A DNA stretch of 64,000 nt. Source: Pseudocolwellia sp048296855 (GTDB taxonomy: Bacteria; Pseudomonadota; Gammaproteobacteria; Enterobacterales; Alteromonadaceae). Of this stretch, positions 26,485 through 36,048 are shown in pieces. Position 1 is the stretch's first letter, and the number at the start of each line of letters is the position of its first letter. The position numbers and the translations under genes are program-made. The notes under the pieces were generated by a model. That model saw nothing but the letters and a program-made list of their open reading frames with translations, did no database searches and was not told where the DNA came from. Where the stretch lies: assembly GCA_048296855.1 (NCBI GenBank), contig CP182631.1, one strand, 5' to 3'.

Positions 26485-27480
26485 ATGAAATATATATACA
26501 CCTGTTTTTTAATATTAATGAGTTCATCTGCTTTCGCTCAAGAAAGTAAGTTGCAATGGTTAGATTTAATGCTCAGTAATTACCAATACCCTCATGCCGT
26601 TGAGTATTTTACTGTTAACACGCAACAACAAAAATTTAAAATGGCCTACATGGACATTAACTCAACTAAAAATAACGGGCATAGCATTGTGCTTCTTCAT
26701 GGTAAGAACTTTAATGGTGCTTATTGGGATACAACAATCGAAGCTTTAAAAAGTGAAGGTTATCGAGTGATCGTGCCAGACCAAATTGGTTTTGGGAAAT
26801 CATCAAAACCCGATAATTTTCAATATTCTTTTCAAGAATTAGCTAAAAATACTAAAGCGCTTTTAGATTCTTTAGGTATTAAAAAAACAACCATATTAGG
26901 CCATTCAATGGGAGGAATGTTAGCAGCAAGGTTTGCGTTAATGTACCCAGAAACAACTGAGAAACTTGTGCTAGAAAACCCTATAGGGTTAGAAGATTGG
27001 AAGTTGTTGGTTCCTTATCAAACCGTTGATTGGTGGTATCAATTAGAAATGAAAAAAACGTATGAGGGTATAAAGGCTTATCAGCTTACAAATTATTATG
27101 ATGGTAAGTGGAAAGCAGAGTACGACGAATGGGTTTACCTGTTAGCGGGTTGGAACTTAAACTCTGATTACAAGAAAATCGCTTGGAATGCAGCCTTAAC
27201 TTACGACATGATTTTTACTCAACCTGTTGTGTATGAGTTTAAAGATATTAAAAGTCCAACCTTATTAATTATTGGAACAAGAGATAGAACAGCCCTAGGA
27301 AAACCTTTAGTGTCTGAAGAGGTAAGAAAAACTATGGGATTATATGATAAGTTAGGCAAAGCAACTCAAAAAGCTATTCCTAACAGTATATTAGTTGAAA
27401 TAGAAAATATTGGTCATTTACCACATATTGAAAGTTTCGATAAATTTATTACTCCTTTAAAATCATTCTTAGCTAAATAA
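26485..27480 (+). CDS. Exported alpha/beta hydrolase
   Basis: The start at ATG 26485 is preferred because it opens directly into a signal peptide (MKYIYTCFLILMSSSAFAQ). In-frame TTG 26452 and ATG 26455 would add a basic tail and have no ribosome site, although AAAAGG at 26466 is rather far from 26485. The 331-residue protein has HGKNFNG (oxyanion), nucleophile S141 in GHSMGGM, a likely acid in GTRDRT and H311 in NIGHLPH. It resembles periplasmic esterases or C-C hydrolases such as the proline iminopeptidase/haloperoxidase group. The substrate is unknown. It is the last gene of the exported hydrolase cluster. Confidence 0.83.
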   Translation: MKYIYTCFLILMSSSAFAQESKLQWLDLMLSNYQYPHAVEYFTVNTQQQKFKMAYMDINSTKNNGHSIVLLHGKNFNGAYWDTTIEALKSEGYRVIVPDQIGFGKSSKPDNFQYSFQELAKNTKALLDSLGIKKTTILGHSMGGMLAARFALMYPETTEKLVLENPIGLEDWKLLVPYQTVDWWYQLEMKKTYEGIKAYQLTNYYDGKWKAEYDEWVYLLAGWNLNSDYKKIAWNAALTYDMIFTQPVVYEFKDIKSPTLLIIGTRDRTALGKPLVSEEVRKTMGLYDKLGKATQKAIPNSILVEIENIGHLPHIESFDKFITPLKSFLAK

Positions 27481-27496
27481 AAAGAAAGATTGTGTA

Positions 27497-27523
27497 ATAA
27501 AAAAACGGCTTTAATTAGCCGTT
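27497..27523 (-). terminator. Rho-independent terminator for the Lrp-type regulator
   Basis: Read on the minus strand, AACGGCT, loop AATTAA, AGCCGTT is followed by a run of T (A-run at 27498-27505 on the plus strand). It lies 15 bases past the regulator stop and may also serve the convergent hydrolase gene. Confidence 0.85.
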
Positions 27524-27537
27524 AAGCATGGATAAAC

Positions 27538-28017
27538 TTATTTACTCATATGCTCTAAAGGCAACTCTGTTTTATAACAAATTTGTTTTAATGAAAAACT
27601 GCTTTTTATGTGGCTAATGCCTTCCATTTCTGTGAGTTGTTCTAATAGTTCTTGATAGCTAGTTAAATCAGGTACGGCAACTCGAACTAAGTAATCAAAA
27701 TCACCCGTCATTAAATAGCATTCCATCACTTGTGGCCATTGGCTTATTTTGTTTTCAAATTTTTCTAAATTATTCTTTTTTTGGCGGCTTAAGGTAATTT
27801 GAATAAAGACATTAACAGGCAACCCCACCTTTTTAGGATCGAGTAAGGTAACTTTACCTCTAAAAAAACCCGCCTCTTGAAGTAGCTTAACTCGTCTTGA
27901 ACAAGGTGAGGCTGATAATGAAACTTTATCAGCTAATTCAAGATTAGAAATGCCTGCGTCTTGTTGTAACTCTTTTAATATTTCTATGTCGGTTTTATCT
28001 AAAATTAAATTGCTCAC
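27538..28017 (-). CDS. Lrp/AsnC-family regulator, probable bkd operon regulator (BkdR-like)
   Basis: The start is GTG at 28017, with AAGGA seven bases upstream on the minus strand. The 159-residue protein has an N-terminal helix-turn-helix (DKTDIEILKELQQDAGISNL, with SPCSRRVKLL as recognition helix) and a C-terminal RAM ligand-binding fold (MECYLMTGDFDYLVRV, ending SFSLKQICYKTELPL). It is divergent from the branched-chain ketoacid dehydrogenase operon, the arrangement seen for BkdR in Pseudomonas, where branched-chain amino acids act as effectors. Direct control of that operon is therefore a strong inference. Confidence 0.9.
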   Translation of the reverse strand: MSNLILDKTDIEILKELQQDAGISNLELADKVSLSASPCSRRVKLLQEAGFFRGKVTLLDPKKVGLPVNVFIQITLSRQKKNNLEKFENKISQWPQVMECYLMTGDFDYLVRVAVPDLTSYQELLEQLTEMEGISHIKSSFSLKQICYKTELPLEHMSK

Positions 28018-28163
28018 GTTGAATTCCTTATTTCTACTATGTTTTGTTTTTGTGGTGATACTCTCTAATTTTATATTTATTTTTGGTTTTTTACACCACT
28101 ATTTTGTGTTTTTAGGTGTTTATTTGGTAGGACTAGCTACGGTTTTACATGATATATTTTTCT

Positions 28164-28169
28164 TATAAT
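28164..28169 (+). promoter_or_regulatory. Candidate -10 box of the bkd operon
   Basis: A perfect TATAAT lies 65 bases before the E1 alpha start. TTTACA at 28144-28149 is the best -35 match, but the 14-base spacer is short, so an activator may be needed. Assignment is tentative. Confidence 0.3.
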
Positions 28170-28233
28170 TTTAAAACTTTCACGCGTTTTAAACATAATA
28201 GATAAAGCACTCTGCTTTGGAGAAAACATTAAC

Positions 28234-29466
28234 ATGAATGATGAAAAACCGTTGAGCTTGCACGTACCAGAGCCGTCTTCTAGACCGGGCGATAAACCTG
28301 ACTTTAGTCATATTAGCGTACCTGAAGCAGGCGTTGTTCGTAAGCCTGAAATAGATTGTACGCCTGCGAGTATTCGTGATCTTGCCTATGACATGGTTAG
28401 AGTTATGGATGATAACGGCAGGGCTGTTGGCGATTGGATCCCTGATGTTGATGATGCCTTTTTACTAAAAGGTTTAACCGTAATGTTAAGAACACGGATA
28501 TTTGATGAGCGTATGTTCATGTCGCAACGCCAAGGAAAAACCTCTATTTATGTACAGTGTCGAGGTGAAGAAGCCATCGCTTGTGCACAACGCATGGCGT
28601 TATCGCAAGGCGATATGTGTTTTCCAAGCTACAGACAACAAGGGTTATTAATTGCTCAAGACTTTCCAATGGTAGATATGATTAATCAAATCTATTCCAA
28701 TTCAAAAGATAAACTAGGCGGGCGTTCATTACCTTTTTTCTATTCAGAACGCGATTATGGTTTTTTCTCTATTTCTGGCAACTTAGGCACTCAATTTATG
28801 CAAGCCGTAGGTTGGGCAATGGCGTCTGCTATTAAAGGCGATACAAAAGTTGCTTCGGGTTGGATAGGTGATGGCTCAACGGCTGAAAGTGATTTTCACT
28901 CAGCACTTGTTTTTGCGTCAACTTATAAGCCGCCAGTGGTATTAAATGTGGTGAATAACCAATGGGCAATATCAACCTTTCAAGGTATTGCGAGTGGGGA
29001 GTCAGCTAATTTCGCCTGTCGTGGTCATGGTTTTAATATTCCTTCTATTCGTGTTGATGGCAACGACTTCTTAGCGGTTTATGCTGTGTCTAAATGGGCA
29101 ATCGATCGTGCGCGTAAAAATTTAGGACCAACGTTAATTGAATGGGTAACGTATCGCGCCGCCGCTCATACCACGTCTGATGATCCAACAAAATATCGTC
29201 CAGCAGATGAAGCCGAACATTGGCCATTAGGCGACCCGATTGAGCGTTTGAAAACACATTTAATTGCTAAAGGTGTTTGGGATGAAACCAAACATGAAGC
29301 GCTAACTAAACAGATAAAAGCTGAAGTTAAAGCCGCAGCAAAAGAGGCTGAAAGTTACGGAACCTTAGGTAAAGGTGCGGTTCCTCCTGTGAGTGAAATG
29401 TTTAACCATGTTTATAAAGACATGCCTCCTCACCTTCGTAAACAACGTCAAGAATTGGGAGTATAA
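28234..29466 (+). CDS. bkdA1: Branched-chain 2-oxoacid dehydrogenase E1 component, alpha subunit
   Basis: This 410-residue thiamine diphosphate enzyme subunit has the TPP motif around GWIGDGSTAESDFH to NNQWAIST, CRGEEA near residue 110 and the Ser-rich phosphorylation-loop region AAAHTTSDDPTKYRP typical of BCKDH E1 alpha. With the beta subunit it decarboxylates the 2-oxoacids of Val, Leu and Ile and passes the acyl group to the E2 lipoyl arm in the cytosol. It is the first gene of a seven-gene operon with a GGAG ribosome site. The unusual proline-rich N-terminus (about 40 residues) is seen in gammaproteobacterial BkdA1 proteins. Confidence 0.95.
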   Translation: MNDEKPLSLHVPEPSSRPGDKPDFSHISVPEAGVVRKPEIDCTPASIRDLAYDMVRVMDDNGRAVGDWIPDVDDAFLLKGLTVMLRTRIFDERMFMSQRQGKTSIYVQCRGEEAIACAQRMALSQGDMCFPSYRQQGLLIAQDFPMVDMINQIYSNSKDKLGGRSLPFFYSERDYGFFSISGNLGTQFMQAVGWAMASAIKGDTKVASGWIGDGSTAESDFHSALVFASTYKPPVVLNVVNNQWAISTFQGIASGESANFACRGHGFNIPSIRVDGNDFLAVYAVSKWAIDRARKNLGPTLIEWVTYRAAAHTTSDDPTKYRPADEAEHWPLGDPIERLKTHLIAKGVWDETKHEALTKQIKAEVKAAAKEAESYGTLGKGAVPPVSEMFNHVYKDMPPHLRKQRQELGV

Positions 29467-29468
29467 AA

Positions 29469-30530
29469 ATGCCAGAAGGAAAAGTTATGCCTCAACATAA
29501 AGCAACTGAGAAAAAAGTGTCTCGTAAAAATATGATAGAAGCCATTCGTGATGCCCTTGATGTAAAAATGGCGCAAGACGATAACGTGGTTGTTTTTGGT
29601 GAAGATGTTGGTTATTTCGGTGGCGTATTTAGAGCAACAGAAGGTTTGCAGGCTAAATATGGTAAATCACGTTGTTTCGACGCACCAATTTCTGAGCTAG
29701 GCATTATAGGGGCTGCCGTAGGCATGGGCGCTTATGGTTTACGACCTGTTCCTGAAATTCAATTTGCTGATTATATTTTACCAGCATACGACCAAATTGC
29801 TTCTGAAGCAGCACGTTTACGTTATCGATCTTCGGGTGAGTTTATTGCGCCAATTACCATTAGAACACCTACTGGTGGTGGTATATACGGTGGGCAAACC
29901 CATTCGCAATCACCTGAAGCATTGTTTACTCATGTTGCAGGATTAAAAACGGTTATTCCTTCTAATCCTTACGACGCTAAAGGTTTGCTTATTGCGTCAA
30001 TTGAAGACGATGACCCCGTTATATTTTTAGAGCCTAAACGATTATACAACGGCCCATTTGATGGTCATCACGACAGACCGGTAACCCCTTGGTCTGAGCA
30101 TGAATTAGGTGAAGTTCCAGACGGTCATTACACCGTGCCTTTAGGTAAAGCGGCTATTGCCCGTGAAGGTTCAGACGTTACTATTTTAGCTTACGGCACT
30201 ATGGTGCATGTTGCTATATGTGCAGCTGAAGAAACAGGTATAGATGCGGAAGTTATTGATTTGCGTACGTTACTACCACTTGATGAAGAAACCATTGAAA
30301 AGTCTGTTAAAAAAACAGGACGTTGTATTGTTGTGCACGAAGCCACTAAAACCAGTGGTTTTGGTGCTGAGTTGATGGCCGTTGTTCAAGAGTTATGTAT
30401 GTACAATTTAGAAGCTCCTATTATTCGAGTTACTGGCTGGGATACACCATATCCCCATGCACAAGAATGGGATTATTTCCCCGGACCTGCTCGTGTTGGT
30501 GATGCATTAAGAAAAGTGATGGGAGAATAG
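29469..30530 (+). CDS. bkdA2: Branched-chain 2-oxoacid dehydrogenase E1 component, beta subunit
   Basis: The 353-residue subunit carries the transketolase-like pyrimidine domain (VVVFGEDVGYFGGVFRATEG near residue 40, EIQFADYILPAYDQI) and the C-terminal domain (VIDLRTLLPLDEETI, VHEATKTSGFGAEL). It starts two bases after the E1 alpha stop. Two starts are possible: ATG 29469 with GGGAG upstream, or ATG 29487 with AGAAGGA upstream; the first is listed. It completes the alpha2-beta2 E1 with the preceding gene. The assignment to branched-chain rather than pyruvate substrate rests on the operon (acyl-CoA dehydrogenase, aminotransferase) and on similarity to BkdA2. Confidence 0.95.
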   Translation: MPEGKVMPQHKATEKKVSRKNMIEAIRDALDVKMAQDDNVVVFGEDVGYFGGVFRATEGLQAKYGKSRCFDAPISELGIIGAAVGMGAYGLRPVPEIQFADYILPAYDQIASEAARLRYRSSGEFIAPITIRTPTGGGIYGGQTHSQSPEALFTHVAGLKTVIPSNPYDAKGLLIASIEDDDPVIFLEPKRLYNGPFDGHHDRPVTPWSEHELGEVPDGHYTVPLGKAAIAREGSDVTILAYGTMVHVAICAAEETGIDAEVIDLRTLLPLDEETIEKSVKKTGRCIVVHEATKTSGFGAELMAVVQELCMYNLEAPIIRVTGWDTPYPHAQEWDYFPGPARVGDALRKVMGE

Positions 30531-30532
30531 AA

Positions 30533-32278
30533 ATGAGCAATTTTTTAATTGAAGTACCAGACATTGGTGAAGGTATTGCCGAAGTTGAAGTTGTTGAGTG
30601 GAATGTTGCAGTTGGTGGAACCATCGAAGAAGACGATGTTTTATGTGTTGTAATGACCGACAAAGCGACTGTTGAAATTCCATCTCCTGTTGATGGCACA
30701 GTAACGTGGCAAGCTTGCCAAGCGGGCGATATGATTGCCGTTGGTGCCGACTTTGTAAAACTACAAGTAGAGGCTAGTGTTGCAAATTATGATGAAAACA
30801 CAGCTGTTAGCCCTGCGCCTGAACAGGAAGTTGAAGCACCAGAAACAACGGTAGAAAACTCAGTTGTTGAAGAAGCCGTAGCGGTTCAAAACTCATCTGC
30901 AACCAATAACCTACCGGGTAACTATTATATTGATGTACCTGATATTGGTGAAGGTATTGCCGAAGTTGAAGTGGTTGAGTGGAGCATAAATATTGGCGAT
31001 AACATCGAAGAAGACGATGTGTTATGTGTCGTAATGACCGACAAAGCCACCGTTGAAATTCCAGCCCCTACAGATGGAAAACTAGTATGGCGTGCTAGCG
31101 AAGCGGGAGAAATGATTGCTGTTGGTTCAATGTTTGTACGTTTAGACGTTGAAGGTGCGGGCAATATCTCTGAGCTAGCGAGTCAGGCACCATCAAATAG
31201 TAAAGCCGAAACACCTGCTGTTACGCAAGTTAAAGTCGAACAAGCAAAAACTTCAGTGGCTCAAACTAATGTAGCTCAAACTAAAGTTGTTAAGTCAGCT
31301 AAAACGGCATTTGAAAAGCCGAATGTATCTAAAAAACCTACAGCAAATGCTCATGGTAACGCGGCTACTTTTACTGGCGTTGCACGCGCCGAAGGTGATA
31401 AACCAACAGCAGCGCCTGCGGTTCGTCAACGTGCTATGAATGCCGGTATTAATTTAAATTATGTACGAGGAACAGGTCCTGCTGATCGCATTACTCATGA
31501 TGATTTAGATGCCTTTATCGCAGGTCAATCGTCAGCTATAGCTTCTACATCTACCAATTCTAGTACCAATGCTGTTGCTAATGAATCAATTGAAGAGATT
31601 AAAGTTATTGGTTTACGTCGGAAAATTGCCGCTATTATGCAAGATACCATGCAACGTATTCCTCACTTTACGTATGTGGAAGAAATTGACGTTACTGAAT
31701 TAGAAAAGCTACGTGCCAAGCTCAATAAAGAACGTACAGATGATCAGCCCAAATTAACCATGCTACCTTTTTTCATTAAAGCCTTGGTTATTGCTTTAAA
31801 AGATTACCCTGAAATGAGCGCACGTTTTGATGACGACGATAATATTGTATATCGTTATGGCGCAGCTCATGTCGGTATTGCAACTCAAACCGACAGCGGC
31901 TTAGTTGTACCGGTTATTAAACACGCTGAAACATTGGATTTATGGCAATCAGCCGACGAAGTTAAACGTTTATCAACAGCAGCACGTAGCGGTAAAGCTA
32001 AGCGTGAAGAATTAAGCGGTTCAACGATCACTATAACAAGCCTTGGCCCAGTGGGCGGCATTGTTACTACACCCGTTATCAACTCTCCTGAAGTGGCCAT
32101 TATTGGCATTAATAAAATCGCTAAACGACCCGTTTGGCAAGATGGAGGTTTTGTTCCTCGCGATATTATGAATATTTCATCTTCGTTTGATCATCGAGTG
32201 ATTGATGGTTGGGAAGCGACACTATTTGTACAACGTATTAAAAGCTTGCTTGAGTCTCCAGCAACCTTATTCATGTAG
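30533..32278 (+). CDS. bkdB: Branched-chain 2-oxoacid dehydrogenase E2 (dihydrolipoyl acyltransferase), two lipoyl domains
   Basis: The 581-residue protein has two very similar lipoyl domains: residues about 4-80 with lipoyl lysine K44 in MTDKATVEIP, and about 131-207 with K171 in the same motif. A linker rich in Ala, Thr and Val follows, then a peripheral subunit-binding domain (VRQRAMNAGINLNYVRGTGP, ~300-335), and the catalytic domain with HRVIDG near the C-terminus. It forms the core of the complex and transfers isobutyryl, isovaleryl or 2-methylbutyryl groups to CoA. Many BkdB proteins have a single lipoyl domain, so the duplication is notable. It begins two bases after the E1 beta stop. 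Confidence 0.95.
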   Translation: MSNFLIEVPDIGEGIAEVEVVEWNVAVGGTIEEDDVLCVVMTDKATVEIPSPVDGTVTWQACQAGDMIAVGADFVKLQVEASVANYDENTAVSPAPEQEVEAPETTVENSVVEEAVAVQNSSATNNLPGNYYIDVPDIGEGIAEVEVVEWSINIGDNIEEDDVLCVVMTDKATVEIPAPTDGKLVWRASEAGEMIAVGSMFVRLDVEGAGNISELASQAPSNSKAETPAVTQVKVEQAKTSVAQTNVAQTKVVKSAKTAFEKPNVSKKPTANAHGNAATFTGVARAEGDKPTAAPAVRQRAMNAGINLNYVRGTGPADRITHDDLDAFIAGQSSAIASTSTNSSTNAVANESIEEIKVIGLRRKIAAIMQDTMQRIPHFTYVEEIDVTELEKLRAKLNKERTDDQPKLTMLPFFIKALVIALKDYPEMSARFDDDDNIVYRYGAAHVGIATQTDSGLVVPVIKHAETLDLWQSADEVKRLSTAARSGKAKREELSGSTITITSLGPVGGIVTTPVINSPEVAIIGINKIAKRPVWQDGGFVPRDIMNISSSFDHRVIDGWEATLFVQRIKSLLESPATLFM

Positions 32279-32286
32279 GAGTGAAA

Positions 32287-33705
32287 ATGACTAATTTAGT
32301 TTCATGTAAAGTATTAATCGTAGGTGCAGGCCCCGGCGGATATGTTGCTGCAATTCGTGCAGGACAGTTAGGATTAGATACCGTGATTGTTGAAGGCGAC
32401 AGAGCTGGTGGAACATGCTTAATTCGGGGGTGTATTCCGTCAAAAGCGTTAATTCATGCGGCATCACGTTTTGAAGAAATTAATGCGCATACTGGCGACG
32501 GTAAACTCGGCATTTTAGTACCACAACCTGCGCAGCTTGATATGCCAAAATTGATCGACTGGAAAGACTCAATTGTCGCGCGTTTAAGTAGCGGTGTTGA
32601 AGCTTTACTGAAAAAGAACAAAGTAAAACAAATTAAAGGTTGGGCTAACTTTTCTGATGCAAAAAACTGTACGGTTGACACGGCTGATGGAGTGATAAGT
32701 ATTAAAGCGGAACACGTTATTTTAGCAACGGGATCAACCGCAACAGAACTGCCATTTTTACCTTATAGCGAAAATGTAATTTCTTCTACGCAGGCGCTTG
32801 ATCAAAACGAACTACCTAATCACTTAGTTGTTATTGGGGCGGGTTACATTGGTTTAGAAATGGGCATCGCTTACCGTAAGCTAGGTGCAAAAGTTACCTT
32901 TATTGAAGGTATGGATTCTATTGTACCGCTGTTTGATAAAGAGCTAACAAAGCCTGTAGCCACATGGTTGAAAAAACATAATGTAGACATTGAATATTCA
33001 GCTCGCGCCCAGTCGGTTGTTGACCATGGTACAGGTGAAGGAGCCACATTAACCTATACCGATAAAAAAGGTATTGAGCATTCAATTCATGGCGACAAAA
33101 TTTTAGTCACTGTTGGCCGTCGTCCTAATACGCAAGGTTACGGTTTAGAGAATATGTGTGTCGATATGAATGGCGCTTTCGTTAAAGTTGACAAGCAATG
33201 TCGTACAGCAATGAAAAACGTTTGGGCAATTGGTGACTTAGTTGGAGAACCTATGTTGGCACATAAAGCGTCAGCACAAGGGGAAATGGTTGCCGAAATT
33301 ATTTCTGGTTTAAAGCGAGAGTTTAACCCAACGGTTATTCCTGCCGTTTGTTTTACTGAACCTGAACTTGTTGGTGTGGGTATAACGGCCGCGGAAGCCA
33401 AATTACAAGGTATAGAACCCCTTGTAGGTAAATTTCCTTTTGCTGCTATAGGTAAAGCGTTAGCAATGGAAGCCGGTAGCGATGGCGGCTTTGTTCGTAT
33501 AACGGCCCGTAAAGATAACCATGTTGTTATTGGCATTCATGCTGTGGGCGCTCATGTTGCAGAGCTCAGTAATCAATTTGCTACTGCGATTGAAATGGGG
33601 GCACGGCTAGAAGATTTAGCTAATACCATTCATGTTCATCCAACATTAGGCGAAGCCACTATGGAAGCTGCCATGTCGACCTTAGGTCATGCAATACATA
33701 TGTAA
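32287..33705 (+). CDS. lpdV: Dihydrolipoyl dehydrogenase (E3) of the branched-chain complex
   Basis: The start is taken as ATG 32287: AGGAGTG at 32277-32283 is the ribosome site, so an upstream GTG at 32281 is not the start. The 472-residue flavoprotein has the FAD motif VGAGPGGYVAAIRAG, the redox disulfide in GGTCLIRGCIPSK, the NAD motif VVIGAGYIGLEMG, AIGDLVGEPMLAH for the flavin ribityl side, and the HVHPTLGE catalytic His-Glu near the C-terminus. It reoxidises the E2 lipoyl groups with NAD. Its position directly after E2 marks it as the E3 dedicated to this complex (LpdV) rather than the general one. Confidence 0.95.
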   Translation: MTNLVSCKVLIVGAGPGGYVAAIRAGQLGLDTVIVEGDRAGGTCLIRGCIPSKALIHAASRFEEINAHTGDGKLGILVPQPAQLDMPKLIDWKDSIVARLSSGVEALLKKNKVKQIKGWANFSDAKNCTVDTADGVISIKAEHVILATGSTATELPFLPYSENVISSTQALDQNELPNHLVVIGAGYIGLEMGIAYRKLGAKVTFIEGMDSIVPLFDKELTKPVATWLKKHNVDIEYSARAQSVVDHGTGEGATLTYTDKKGIEHSIHGDKILVTVGRRPNTQGYGLENMCVDMNGAFVKVDKQCRTAMKNVWAIGDLVGEPMLAHKASAQGEMVAEIISGLKREFNPTVIPAVCFTEPELVGVGITAAEAKLQGIEPLVGKFPFAAIGKALAMEAGSDGGFVRITARKDNHVVIGIHAVGAHVAELSNQFATAIEMGARLEDLANTIHVHPTLGEATMEAAMSTLGHAIHM

Positions 33706-33750
33706 TTAGAGTGTTGCTGATTAACGTAATAAATACCTTGAGATAAAAAT

Positions 33751-34902
33751 ATGCAAATAAAATTTAATGAAGAAGAAATAATGATTCAAGACACAGCAAA
33801 ACAATTTGCTGAAGCTGAATTAAAACCTAATGCTGAATTGGTTGAGCAAGAAAGCGGTAAAGACCTATTTTTATCGAATATTAAAAAGCTGAGTGAATTG
33901 GGCTTTATGGGCATTAATATCGATAGCCAATATGGCGGTATTGAAGCTGGTAGCGTTGCTTTTTCTTTAGCGATAACTGAACTTGCCCGAGGATGTTCTT
34001 CAACTGCAGTTACCACATCGGTAACGAATATGGTGGCAGAAGTTATTCAAGCTGTAGGTAACGAAGAGCAAAAATCACATTATTTACCCAAAATTTGTAG
34101 TGGTGAGTGTTTTGCTGCTGGCTTTTGTTTAACTGAAACGGTTGCAGGTTCTGATCCTGCGGGTATGAAAACCCAAGCAGTAAAAGAGGGTGACGAGTAC
34201 GTGCTTAACGGCACTAAAACGTTTATTACTTCGGGTGATTATGCTGGCGTATTTGTTGTGTGGGCAGTAACAGATCCTAGCTTACCCAAAGGTAAAGGCA
34301 TAAGTTGTTTTTTAGTGGATGGCGATACTCCAGGCATAACCATTGCTAAAGCTGAAGAAAAAATGGGGCAAAAAGCCTCTTCAACTAATCAAGTGATTTT
34401 CGATAATTGTCGTATTCCTGCTTCTGCTTTATTGGGTAAAGAAAATCAAGGTTTTAAAATAGCGGTAACTGAACTAGCGGGTGGCCGTATAGGTATAGCT
34501 TCATTAGCATTAGGCTTAGGGCTTGAAGCGATAGAGTACGCTAAAGACTATATTAAAGAGCGTAAACAATTTGGTCAGTCGTTATCAAACTTTCAAGGTT
34601 TACAGTGGATGTTAAGTGACCGATATACGGAACTAGAAGCGGCTCGTTTATTAATCATGCAAGCAGCTGTTAATAAAGATAATGGTTTACCATTTTCTAC
34701 TTCAGCCTCTATGGCAAAAGTATTTGCGTCTGAAAAAGCGAATGATGCTTGTTATACCGCATTGCAGCTATTAGGTGGTGCAGGGTACATAAAGGAATAT
34801 CCGATAGAACGCTTAGCTAGAGATGTCAGAATTACCACTATATATGAAGGTACAAGTGAAATTCAGCGAGTGATCATCGCTAGAGATATCTTAAAAGACT
34901 AA
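33751..34902 (+). CDS. Acyl-CoA dehydrogenase, short branched-chain type
   Basis: The 383-residue flavoenzyme has the two ACAD signatures, FCLTETVAGSDPAGM (about 125-140) and the C-terminal QLLGGAGYIKEYPIER. The catalytic base is E366 in IYEGTSEIQR, the position used by short- and medium-chain members; isovaleryl-CoA dehydrogenases keep their base elsewhere. In this operon it should desaturate isobutyryl-CoA or 2-methylbutyryl-CoA, the E2 products from valine and isoleucine. Electrons would pass to ETF. It follows E3 by 45 bases, in the same direction. Confidence 0.92.
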   Translation: MQIKFNEEEIMIQDTAKQFAEAELKPNAELVEQESGKDLFLSNIKKLSELGFMGINIDSQYGGIEAGSVAFSLAITELARGCSSTAVTTSVTNMVAEVIQAVGNEEQKSHYLPKICSGECFAAGFCLTETVAGSDPAGMKTQAVKEGDEYVLNGTKTFITSGDYAGVFVVWAVTDPSLPKGKGISCFLVDGDTPGITIAKAEEKMGQKASSTNQVIFDNCRIPASALLGKENQGFKIAVTELAGGRIGIASLALGLGLEAIEYAKDYIKERKQFGQSLSNFQGLQWMLSDRYTELEAARLLIMQAAVNKDNGLPFSTSASMAKVFASEKANDACYTALQLLGGAGYIKEYPIERLARDVRITTIYEGTSEIQRVIIARDILKD

Positions 34903-34942
34903 ATAAATCAGACATAAAATAGGAAATATAAAGAGAAGTAAA

Positions 34943-36007
34943 ATGACAATTACAATAAATTCAAAACATCTAAATGAACGTGGTACTTGCCCAGCTGAAT
35001 ATAGTTTTGGTGAAATCTTCTCTGATCATATGTTTATACAGCAATATAGCCCTGAAAAGCATTGGCATAATCAAGAAATTTATCCTTATCAGCCTTTATC
35101 GTTAGATCCTTCTGCTGCGGTTTTACATTATAGTCAGGAAATATTTGAAGGCCTAAAGGCGTACCGAAACGTGAACGATAGTATTAATTTATTTCGTCCT
35201 CAAGAAAATATAAAGCGCTTTAATCGCTCAGCAAAGCGCATGGTTATGCCAGAGGTTGACGAAGCTTTGCATTTAGAAGCGTTAAAGTCGTTAGTTTACT
35301 TAGATCAAGATTGGGTACCTCATCAAAAAGGTTCATCTTTGTACATACGTCCAACGATGATCGCTACAAGTGCTAAATTGGGCCTTGGCGCTAGTATGAA
35401 CTATAGCCATTATATTATTGCAGGCCCAGCAGGAAACTACTTTAAAGGTGGGTTAGTACCTATTTCAGTTTTTGTTGCTGATGAATATCGTCGGGCCGTA
35501 AAAGGCGGTGTTGGCGAAGCTAAAACAGGTGGTAATTATGCTGCGAGCCTTTTTGCTTCAGAAGAAGTGATTAAATTAGGTTACTCGCAAGTGCTTTGGT
35601 TAGACGCTGTAGAAGGGAAATACATTGAAGAAGTTGGCGCAATGAACATTTGTTTTGTGTATGAAAATGCACATATTGTAACGCCTGAGCTCAGTGGCAG
35701 TATTTTACCGGGAATTACACGAGATTCTATTTTGAAACTAGCTCCAGCATTAGGCTATGAAGTAAGCGAGCAACGTTTAGATATTGACGTGATTTTAGCT
35801 GATATAGCCAGCGGGAAAATAACCGAGGTATTCGGTTGTGGTACGGCTGCAGTTATATCCCCCGTAGGAAAGCTGGGCTTTAAAGGAAAAGAATACATTA
35901 TTAATAATAATGAAACTGGCGATGTCGCTACAAAACTTTATGACAACTTAACCGGTATTCAATACGGTACTTGTGAAGATAAATTTGGTTGGGTTGAATC
36001 ACTTTAA
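34943..36007 (+). CDS. Branched-chain amino acid aminotransferase (class IV, long form)
   Basis: The 354-residue PLP enzyme has SQEIFEGLKAYRN and RPQENIKRFNRSAKRM, and the PLP lysine in GEAKTGGNYAAS, with EVGAMNICFV and GITRDSIL further on. The long form (about 350 residues) resembles mitochondrial BCAT and Bacillus enzymes rather than E. coli IlvE (about 309). It makes the 2-oxoacids that feed the dehydrogenase complex encoded upstream, with 2-oxoglutarate as acceptor. Its place in a catabolic operon argues for a degradative rather than biosynthetic role. Confidence 0.92.
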   Translation: MTITINSKHLNERGTCPAEYSFGEIFSDHMFIQQYSPEKHWHNQEIYPYQPLSLDPSAAVLHYSQEIFEGLKAYRNVNDSINLFRPQENIKRFNRSAKRMVMPEVDEALHLEALKSLVYLDQDWVPHQKGSSLYIRPTMIATSAKLGLGASMNYSHYIIAGPAGNYFKGGLVPISVFVADEYRRAVKGGVGEAKTGGNYAASLFASEEVIKLGYSQVLWLDAVEGKYIEEVGAMNICFVYENAHIVTPELSGSILPGITRDSILKLAPALGYEVSEQRLDIDVILADIASGKITEVFGCGTAAVISPVGKLGFKGKEYIINNNETGDVATKLYDNLTGIQYGTCEDKFGWVESL

Positions 36008-36048
36008 TTGAGGTTAGTAGGGTTAATTAAAGTTAACGAGGAAAAGTA

